Position numbers and translations under genes: made by a program. The notes under the pieces are model-generated. The model was not told the DNA's origin, made no database searches, and saw only the letters and a list, made by a program, of their open reading frames with translations. 64,000 nt of DNA from assembly GCA_013423325.1 (NCBI GenBank), contig BLJB01000001.1, positions 124,001 through 188,000 on the forward strand, read 5' to 3'. The DNA comes from Usnea hakonensis (taxonomy: Eukaryota > Ascomycota > Lecanoromycetes > Lecanorales > Parmeliaceae). Within the stretch, counting starts at the first letter, position 1; each line of letters opens with the position of its first letter. Positions 56,651-64,000 of the stretch are shown here, piece by piece.

Positions 56651-59134
56651 ATGGTCTCGGAAACCCAAGTAGGTGGGACCCATTCCCAAGACCCACAAAT
56701 CGCACTCGATCCGCAATCGCAAGGTCAGATACCAGGATCCTTGAATGGTGGTCGAGGACGTGGTGGAAGCAGGGCTTTGTACAACAATCAAGGCGCAAGA
56801 GGTGGAAACAGACAACGAGACAACAAAAATAGAGGCAATCGATCCAACGGAGATCCCAACCAGCGAGCAAGACACCTCCCTAGCTTGGCAAATGCAACAG
56901 CACCTGACATAACAATACCTCCAGGTCTTGGAGGTGGGGGCAGCTTTGGTGATCGCCCGACCAAAGATGCCGGAACGAAAGAGGGCGATGAGACGAGGGG
57001 GCAGAACATGACAGAGGAGGATGTTGAAGCAGAGGTCTGCTTTATATGTGCTTCGCCAGTGGTCCATAATTCTGTTGCCCCTTGCAATCACCGGACTTGC
57101 CATATATGCGCTCTAAGATTGAGAGCTTTGTACAAGACCAGAGCGTGTGCTCATTGTCGGACGGAAGCAAAGTTCGTCATATTCACTGATGATGCCACTA
57201 AGCGCTACGAGGACTTTGTTGAGGCCGATTTCCAAGAGACTGATGAAGTGCTGGGAATCAAGTACGAGCAGCATGAAATCCATAGCGACACTCTACTTTT
57301 GCTTCGGTACAATTGCCCTGATGAAAGTTGTGACATTGCCTGCCGAGGATGGCCAGATCTACACCGTCATGTTCGGAACATCCACCACAAGGTCCTGTGT
57401 GATCTATGTACAAGAAACAAGAAGGTTTTCACCCACGAGCACGAATTGTTCACTCAACAAGATTTGAGAAAACATGAAAAGTTTGGAGACGACCATCCTG
57501 GAGCTGTAGATCAAAGCGGATTCAAAGGGCACCCAGAATGTGGCTTCTGTAGACAGAGGTTCTATGGCGATGATGAGCTCTATACGCATTGCAGGGATAA
57601 GCACGAGAAGTGTCACATTTGTGATCGTAGGAATCCAGCAAGGCAACAGCAGTACTACGTGGATTATGATTCATTAGAGCAACATTTTCGGAAGGATCAC
57701 TTTTTGTGTGCAGATCAAGAGTGCATGGACAAGAAATTTGTGGTATTTGACTCCGAGATGGACCTCAAAGCGCATCAACTTGAAGCGCACCCCAATGGTC
57801 TCACCAAAGACGCCAGAAGAGATGCTAGAAGAGTTGACATCTCGAGTTTCGACTATAGGACGCCACATCAAAATATCCGAGGAGGCAGAAGAGATAGAGA
57901 GGGAAGGGAAGGAGGAGATGGAAGAGGTAGAGGAAGGGGCAGAGATCCTAACGCTGAAGCTCTGCCACAGTCAACCGCACAACCGTTGCGTAGGGATGAG
58001 CTTGCTTATCAGAGGCAAATGGCGATCCAAGATGCGCAATCAGCCACTGCAAGAACCTTCGGTGGCCAAATTACCTCGACCGACGCATACGCCGCGAGGC
58101 CAACGGGCCGAAGCCAAGACACGGTCACAGCACATAGGTCTCACACTGCCGCAAACAGCTCATTTCCAGCCATAGACAATCTCCATCTCGATTCCGCCAC
58201 GAATACGACACCAGCATCTCCCCAACCCGCACCGGTAGTAACTCCCCAAGAACAAGCCAGAAGATTGCAGCACGGCTCCGTCATGGACCGCGCTTCGACC
58301 ATGCTAAAGCACGACCAGACCAAAATCTCGGACTTCCGCAACAGCGTCTCGTCCTACCGCACCTCCATCCTCACAGCCTCCCAACTCATCGACTCCTTCT
58401 TCTCCCTCTTCGACCTCCCCTCCGCAGACATAGGCAAACTCATCAAAGAACTCGCCGACATTTACGAAAACGAAGCCAAGCGCAACGGTCTGCTCAAAGC
58501 ATGGAACGACTGGCGCGCCATCAACGAAGACTATCCATCCCTACCAGGTCCCAGCGGCGTCCTACCCGGCTCCTCAGCCGCCGCCGCAGGCAGCGGAGGC
58601 CGCCGAGTCCTCAAGCTCAAGAGCTCGACCGCCCAGTCGTCACGCTCGGCAGTAAGCAAACAAGGCAGCTGGGGCAACTCCACCGCCACGAACCCGTTCC
58701 CGTCCTCAACACCTGCCTCCTCAGCCAACAGAGTCGGCGCAGGTCGTGTCGGCGCCACGCCATGGGTCGCCCCTTCGGCTTCCTCTTCATCCCCATCATC
58801 GAGACCCCCACCATTATCCTCACAACCACTCTCCAGACCGCCAACCACAGCCAGCAAAATCAACGGCGCGGCGATAGATGCCTTCCCGGCGCTCCCTGTC
58901 GCTGCGAAACCTAATACCATGATGATGGGTCTCGCGCGCGGTACGGTAAGGTGGGACGATGGCAGGGGTAATGGTCGTTCTGCGAATGCGTGGGGCGCGG
59001 CAGAGGGGGGGAGTGGGAGTGGGAGTGGTAATGCTAGTGGTGGGGTCCCGGGGGCGGAGGCGGATGGAGAGGTCGAGGCGGGGAGGAAGAAGGGGAAGGG
59101 GAATAAGAAGCAGACGTTGTATCGGTTTGGGTAA
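56651..59134 (+). CDS. hel2: Hel2/ZNF598-type RING E3 ubiquitin ligase, 827 aa
   Basis: Intronless. After an RG-rich N-terminus (NGGRGRGGSRALYNNQGARG) comes a C3HC4 RING finger at about residues 130-175: CFICASPVVHNS, CNHRTCHICALRLRALYK and ACAHCRTE. The Hel2-specific run of C2H2/LIM-like fingers follows: YNCPDESCDIACRGWPDLHR, HHKVLCDLCTRNKKVF, GHPECGFCRQRFYGDDELYT, KCHICDRRNP and FLCADQECMDKKFVVF with DLKAHQLEAH. An RG/RD-rich linker, a helical segment (TKISDFRNSVSSYRTSILTA) and a low-complexity Ser/Pro tail complete it. In yeast and mammals this enzyme ubiquitinates the small-subunit proteins of collided ribosomes to start ribosome-associated quality control. The yeast name HEL2 is used by homology. 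The last 150 codons are GC-rich and low complexity. Confidence 0.9.
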   Translation: MVSETQVGGTHSQDPQIALDPQSQGQIPGSLNGGRGRGGSRALYNNQGARGGNRQRDNKNRGNRSNGDPNQRARHLPSLANATAPDITIPPGLGGGGSFGDRPTKDAGTKEGDETRGQNMTEEDVEAEVCFICASPVVHNSVAPCNHRTCHICALRLRALYKTRACAHCRTEAKFVIFTDDATKRYEDFVEADFQETDEVLGIKYEQHEIHSDTLLLLRYNCPDESCDIACRGWPDLHRHVRNIHHKVLCDLCTRNKKVFTHEHELFTQQDLRKHEKFGDDHPGAVDQSGFKGHPECGFCRQRFYGDDELYTHCRDKHEKCHICDRRNPARQQQYYVDYDSLEQHFRKDHFLCADQECMDKKFVVFDSEMDLKAHQLEAHPNGLTKDARRDARRVDISSFDYRTPHQNIRGGRRDREGREGGDGRGRGRGRDPNAEALPQSTAQPLRRDELAYQRQMAIQDAQSATARTFGGQITSTDAYAARPTGRSQDTVTAHRSHTAANSSFPAIDNLHLDSATNTTPASPQPAPVVTPQEQARRLQHGSVMDRASTMLKHDQTKISDFRNSVSSYRTSILTASQLIDSFFSLFDLPSADIGKLIKELADIYENEAKRNGLLKAWNDWRAINEDYPSLPGPSGVLPGSSAAAAGSGGRRVLKLKSSTAQSSRSAVSKQGSWGNSTATNPFPSSTPASSANRVGAGRVGATPWVAPSASSSSPSSRPPPLSSQPLSRPPTTASKINGAAIDAFPALPVAAKPNTMMMGLARGTVRWDDGRGNGRSANAWGAAEGGSGSGSGNASGGVPGAEADGEVEAGRKKGKGNKKQTLYRFG

Positions 59135-59514
59135 TTTGATGGTTCGGGGTATTTGAGTTTGGATATACATTGGATAATGGTATTATAGAGCTCTCAAGTA
59201 GTGTTTGAGAAAAGGTTGGGAGAATTTTATATATATAGACTACTTACTAATAGCGTCGCTGTGTTGGAAAAGTGTTCCTTCTCAGTCTCGACATAGAGTA
59301 TGGTAAGATAGTATCTGGCTCGTGGCACGCCGCGAATCTGCACTGAAGCTAGCTAAATCTCTAAATCCTTTCCAAGGACCTTAAATACCTATCGTGCCAA
59401 AGCTGCAGAAATAAAGTAGGTAAGGTAAGCAGCGTCTCAAAGAGCAGCGTTAGTTATCAAAAGCCCTGCTTCAGCGCTAACGACGTCGAAAAGTAAAGCA
59501 AATGATGTCTCGTT
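59135..59514. other. Convergent intergenic region
   Basis: The Hel2-like gene and MSH4 converge here. A short ATATATAT run near 59230 and GGTAAGGTAAGC words near 59415-59430 are the only notable features. Confidence 0.5.
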
Positions 59515-62500
59515 TCAACACTCTTCCCCCGTCTCAGATTGCAGCGCACCAGTCATCTCATAACGCTGCTCGGAGCTCCCGTCTCTGTTCTCGCCAGGCT
59601 CGTCTCCTTCTTCAATCGTGCTATCCCCGAACCCGCTCCCACCACCAGCGTCTCCCCCACCATCATCATAGCCCTCTACCCGCTCCTCCATCTCGACATC
59701 CTCTCCCGCCTCACTACCCTCCATCGCCTCCGCAACATCGGCATCAATAGCAGCCATGCGATTCACAAACTCATCTTGCAGTTTCTGCAACCACGTCGCC
59801 AACACTTTCCCGTCCATAGTGCCTTCATGCGCCTGCACGAGTTGCTCCCGGAGACTGAGGATCAATTTCCTGCGACGGACGAGCGCCACCGTTTTGGAGG
59901 TCTTTTTCCGCTTTTCCAGATTCGACGTCAGTTTTTTGGAGACGTGTTCCGCGACGCGGAGGACGTCGGGGGGCAGGTTGACGGCTTTGGCGAGGGCGAG
60001 GCCGTAGTGCTCTTCTTGGACGGCGCCGCTGGCGACTCTGTAGAGCATTTTCATCTTGTCGGCTTCGGTCATGTCGACCGAGAGGTGGAGATTGACGACG
60101 CCGCTGCGTTCCGCGAGGATGGTCGCCAGGTCGCGGAAGTGGGTGGCGAACCAGATGAACGCGCCGCTGTCCACGAGGGCCTCTGCGACGGCGATGGCGA
60201 TGGAGAGGCCGTCGCGGGTGCTGGTGCCTCGGCCGAGTTCGTCGACTATGACCATGCTTCGGTCATCGATGTTTCGGAGGATGAAGGCCGTCTCGCGCAT
60301 TTCGGCGGCGAAGGTGGAGACGTTGGCTTCGATGCTGTCGTCTATTGAGACGCGGGCGAAGAGCTGGTGGAAGACTGGGAATGACGCATAGGAAGCCGGG
60401 ACGAAGCATCCGATCTGAGCCATGACAGCCATCAGTGCGATTGATCGGATGTAAGTACTTTTCCCGCTCATATTACAGCCCGTGATGATCTGGAATCGGC
60501 TCTGCCGCGTCGCGTACGCATCATTTGGGACGTACTTTTCCTTGTGTATCTTCTCTCGGATAGGGTGTCTTCCACTTTTGATGGCGAGGGTTTGAGTCAA
60601 TTCTGGCCTACAGTAGTCCTGTATAGTTACCAGCTGCGCGAAAGCAGCGGTGACATCGAGCAGTGCAATGGCGTCACTGATCTTGAACAGAGGGGCGATC
60701 TCAGCACGGAGACTCTCAATGAGTTGTCTGATGCTTCGATCGCTCATTTGGAGGACTTCATGATGAGAGTCCACGATTTTCTGGTTCCACTTCAGGAGAT
60801 CCAGAGTCTGACACTCAATCATATTCCTCTTTTTGAAGACGTTGATAAAGACATCTGGCAGATTGCGCTCTTCCAGCTCCGACGCAGCGATGCGGATGTA
60901 GAATTGCCTGGCAGTGTCGTACTTCATCTCAAGAGCTATCTCATAGGTCTCTACTCTTTGTCAGCCCCTAATGATAGACAGGCGGTGCTCAAACTACCCC
61001 CTAAGCCGGTGACGAGCTGATAAGCGTCCGAGTTCGCCTCTTTATATGTTTGTCTAGCAACATCAAGAAGGCCATTGACTCCTGACTGTCGTGAATTGGT
61101 ATCAGCCAACGACTAAAGAACGGATGTGACAGCGGCCAACCTTGACTGCGTACGTCCGCTGGTTCCTCAAGTCCAGAGGCTGACTTTGGTATGTAATATC
61201 CTCGTTGATGGTATCATCGATCAGGGCTTCCACGTCAACGTAATTATTAGGAGAACATAACTATGAAATCAGCACTATCAGTTGTAGACTCAAACCCTCG
61301 TTTACCTGAAATATTTCCACGAGCAGTTCGCTTCTTGCGGTTTCTAGGGCTTCGTAAATTGGAGGGATTGACTTCACGTATTGCTTGAGTAAGATGACGT
61401 TGTTGATTGATTGCTCAGAATGCTGAATAGAGGGTCTGGTGGGGATCAAAGTAATCTGCTTTTGTCAAGTTCCGCTAGTTACGAGCTAGTAAATTGACTG
61501 ACAGCTGTCAAGACTTTATCAACATCAACGAAGGCTTTTAGAGCTATTAGAATTGTCAGTGAACAACTATACACCATCGAGAACTTCTCGCCATGCCTTG
61601 TCGAACGGCGAAGAACATATCCTCTCTTGTGGTCAGCTCATCCAAGGCGTCATAGCGCTTCGTCAAGTAGGCGGCATCTGTCAAAGGTTGAACAACATTG
61701 CTCTTCAGAAGTCGAACCCCCATAGCCGTCTGAGTCTGATTAAGTAAACCAAACAAACAGTCTTTGGACTTGGCATTCTGTAGGTTCTGTATGAACTCTA
61801 GTGCGTGAATGGTTGATAGATCCGTCATCATCGCGCCATCAGCTGGTTGGTATGTAATGCGTAGAGAATGAATTGGGAAAGTAAACAAAAGGCTGAGCTC
61901 GATGTACTTGAGCACCTAGACAAACTCAGCCGGAATCGGAGAATGATACCACATCGCTACCCACAGCAGCGATACAGCATATTGCGTAATAGTTGCCCTC
62001 AACAGCTACTTTGAGCGCTTCCAAGTCCTGTTTGAACGCCAACTGCTGAATGTATTCCATACCTGTAGTTTCAGTCCAGTACTTCCTGTCGATTGGGCTG
62101 ATGCGAATGTATGGAAGATTGCCTTCAATGAAAGAATAAAGCTTTGACTTAGGCTGTGCAGCAGTAGTCATGACCAGGATCTCAGTTGGATCAAAGCATT
62201 GAAGCTTGTGTATGGTCTTGACGTATGTCTGGTTGTCTGAGATCTGACAGAGAACAGCTTCAGTAGTAGATAAGTTGACAAAAGCCAAACCAACAATAGG
62301 AGAAAGTCCTCTGGACTCGCTGATAGCGCAGATGATCTGCTGGTCGCTACCGATGGTCGAAGCAGCTGTTCTAGGCCTAGCAGTCCTTGGACGACTGGTA
62401 GTTGGCCTGCTCACGCTTGTACTTGGACGAGATGTAGAGCTTTCATCATGTGGACGTGATGGATATGATGTGGTAGCGGTAGTATAAGATGTGGACGGAC

Positions 62501-62516
62501 GACTCCGGGCAGCCAT
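59515..62516 (-). CDS. MSH4: MSH4, meiotic MutS homologue
   Basis: Start ATG at 62516. The first 60 residues are a Ser/Thr/Arg/Pro-rich repeat (SRPSTSVSRPTTSRPRTARP). Domain II-like sequence follows (ICAISESRGLSPIVGLAFVN) and, after a 49-nt intron (61964-61916), VLKYIELSLLFTFPIHSLRI and the domain III connector MTDLSTIHALEFIQNLQNAK with SKDCLFGLLN and TAMGVRLLKSNVVQPL. About five further small introns lie between 61600 and 60940. The last exon (from about 60960) carries the ATPase: Walker A GCNMSGKSTYIR, the ARVSIDDSIEANVSTFAAEM signature, Walker B MVIVDELGRGTSTRDG and the FATHFRDL switch, then a helix-turn-helix and an acidic tail. It lacks the N-terminal mismatch-recognition domain, as expected of MSH4, which acts with MSH5 to stabilise meiotic crossover intermediates. 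Confidence 0.93.
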
Positions 62517-62762
62517 TCTGATTTGTCCGCTTACCTGGCGATACTGACTTTAACGGACCAATTCTCCTCTATGCTATGCTAGAATACAGTAGTAGATCTA
62601 AGACCTTTGGTCCTCGAGATAGTACTCTGGATGAAAGTTGCCAAGTACCTAAGATAGTTTAAGGTTGGGTTGGCGGTAAACTCGCCTAATTGAGCCGCCT
62701 CGATTGAAAACCTAGAAGAATCTTTATAAGTGCAGGAATTCGAAAACGTTCATCACCTCATC
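62517..62762. promoter_or_regulatory. Shared divergent promoter region of MSH4 and RSA4
   Basis: Only 246 bp separate the two divergent start codons, so both promoters must lie here or overlap the neighbouring 5' ends. TACCTAAG and GGTTGGG words occur in it. No factor site can be named. Confidence 0.5.
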
Positions 62763-64000
62763 ATGGCGACTTCCCTTCCCCCACCAAGCAAGCGTCAACG
62801 CACTGCCGTGGCTAATTTGGCGAAAGTCCAACAAGATGTCGACACAATACCAGACGACATCGGCTCGATCCGAGTGCAATTCATGGATCAAGCTACGGGG
62901 CTCTCAGCTGGTCCCCCAGTCTCTGTTCCCGTCCGAGATGCTACTGTGAAAAACCTTGAGCTTCTGTTGAACACTCTACAGAGGAACGTACGTGTTTCCA
63001 GGACTAGAAGTTGTACACAAGCAGCTGCTAACCTGTTACAGGATGCATCTGAACGAATACCCTACCACTTTACCTACCGCTCTGACACAGCTGATTCCAC
63101 GAAACTCGATGACGTTGTTGATATAGCAGACGATCTCTACCATACACTTCTCAAGCCTGGTCTGAAGACAACCGAAGACTCCATCAGCCTCCTGTATACC
63201 CCTCAAGCAATATTTCGAGTCCGTGCCGTTTCTAGATGTTCTTCATCAATACCAGGCCATGGGGAAGCCATACTAGCAACAGCGTTTTCACCTTCATCAT
63301 CATCAAGACTAGTCACAGGCAGTGGAGACTCAACTGCTCGGATATTCGATTGCGACACTGGAACACCCGTTCACACCTTGAAAGGCCACACGAGCTGGGT
63401 ACTGGTGGTCAGCTGGTCACCGGACGATTCAACCATAGCTACTGGTTCGATGGACAACACAGTGAGATTATGGAACCCCAAAACCGGCGAGGAATTAGGG
63501 GCACCTCTAAAAGGTCACAGCAAATGGATCACCAGTCTAGCATGGGAACCTTACCACCTCCAGAACCCCAGCCGTCCACGACTTGCGTCTTCTTCGAAAG
63601 ATGCCACAGTAAGGATATGGGACGTTGTCTCGAAGAGGATCGAAACGGTGCTCAGTGGTCACAAAGGATCTGTATCCTGCGTTCGATGGGGTGGAACCGG
63701 CAAGATCTACACATGTTCGCATGACAAAACAGTAAAGATCTGGAATGCAAACGAAGGCACTCTAGCACATACACTTTCGTCTCATGCCCATTGGGTCAAT
63801 CATCTGGCTCTTTCTACAGACTTTGTACTTCGAACCGGCTATCATGACCATACAGGTGATGTTCCACCAACGCAGGAAGGGAAGATTGCAAAGGCAAAAG
63901 AGCGCTTCGAGAAAGCTGCAACCATTAACAATGAGATTGTAGAAAGACTAGTCACTGCCAGTGACGACTTCACAATGTATCTATGGGAGCCCTCAAAGAC
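62763..64000 (+). CDS. RSA4: RSA4/Notchless (NLE1) ribosome-assembly WD40 protein, 5' part
   Basis: Start ATG at 62763. Exon 1 (62763-62987) and exon 2 (from 63042) are separated by a 54-nt intron with a CTAAC branch. The N-terminus carries the NLE domain (DIGSIRVQFMDQATGLSAGP, then the VPVRDATVKNLELLLNTLQR region), the ubiquitin-like fold that binds the AAA ATPase Mdn1/Rea1 MIDAS domain. It is followed by LLYTPQAIFRVRAVSRCSSS and WD40 repeats: HGEAILATAFSPSSSSRLVT, GDSTARIFDCDTG, GHTSWVLVVSWSPDDSTIAT, DNTVRLWNPKTGEELG, KDATVRIWDVVSKR and DKTVKIWNANEG, then VERLVTASDDFTMYLWEPS. The protein acts in the nucleolus and nucleus in release of pre-60S factors. It is cut off by the window edge with about six of eight repeats present. 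Confidence 0.95.
   Translation, partial: MATSLPPPSKRQRTAVANLAKVQQDVDTIPDDIGSIRVQFMDQATGLSAGPPVSVPVRDATVKNLELLLNTLQRNVRVSRTRSCTQAAANLLQDASERIPYHFTYRSDTADSTKLDDVVDIADDLYHTLLKPGLKTTEDSISLLYTPQAIFRVRAVSRCSSSIPGHGEAILATAFSPSSSSRLVTGSGDSTARIFDCDTGTPVHTLKGHTSWVLVVSWSPDDSTIATGSMDNTVRLWNPKTGEELGAPLKGHSKWITSLAWEPYHLQNPSRPRLASSSKDATVRIWDVVSKRIETVLSGHKGSVSCVRWGGTGKIYTCSHDKTVKIWNANEGTLAHTLSSHAHWVNHLALSTDFVLRTGYHDHTGDVPPTQEGKIAKAKERFEKAATINNEIVERLVTASDDFTMYLWEPSK

Noticed and set aside
59539..60348. 269-codon plus-strand ORF opposite MSH4
   Set aside because: Antisense shadow of the GC-rich MSH4 ATPase exon; the minus-strand frame has clear Walker motifs.

Overview
The window is a stretch of nuclear genome from a filamentous ascomycete (Pezizomycotina). 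The evidence is the gene content (a HET-domain protein, three PTH11/SAT4-type rhodopsin-fold membrane proteins, LaeA/UMTA-like methyltransferases, a P450, a DHA1-type MFS transporter, a subgroup-C chitinase remnant) and the gene structure: many short GT-AG introns of about 49-120 nt with CTRAY branch points close to the acceptor. Class is not proven; a leotiomycete is a guess. No ribosomal RNA, no CRISPR and no complete transposon was seen.

Layout. 0-6 kb: decayed genes on the minus strand, namely a conserved hypothetical gene with an in-frame stop (1294-2299) and the C-terminal half of a killer-toxin-like GH18 chitinase (2894-5620). 6.6-11.3 kb: an intact secreted cysteine-rich protein (6677-7638) and a MARVEL-like membrane protein (10074-11268). 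12.8-15.8 kb: an SDR pseudogene with two nonsense codons and a PTH11-like gene with one. 18.4-23.7 kb: a DUF6536 membrane protein and an HSL-type alpha/beta hydrolase. 24.5-36.6 kb: a frameshifted methyltransferase pseudogene, then a HET protein, an MFS transporter and a C2H2 zinc-finger protein on the plus strand. 38.5-47.6 kb: two related small alpha/beta hydrolases flanking an apparently intact PTH11-like gene, a membrane-protein relic and a DUF3431 protein. 48.2-53.3 kb: three minus-strand genes in tandem (P450, intact methyltransferase, wax-synthase-like MBOAT) that look like a small, partly broken metabolic cluster. 54.3-56 kb: a third PTH11-like gene. From 56.6 kb onward the content changes to conserved housekeeping genes: Hel2/ZNF598 ubiquitin ligase, MSH4, and the start of RSA4/Notchless.

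The left 56 kb is accessory in character: gene-poor, with long non-coding gaps, short dispersed palindromes and at least six degraded genes. Most of the nonsense codons can be explained by single C-to-T or G-to-A changes, several of them in CpA/TpG context as expected of repeat-induced point mutation. The strongest structural observation is an inverted duplication of about 400 bp, at 45.3-45.7 kb and 55.7-56.1 kb, which carries the cytoplasmic tail and 3' flank of the third PTH11-like gene.

All functions are inferred by reading translated motifs; no database search was run. Exon boundaries given to the base were derived by hand from splice sites and frame consistency.
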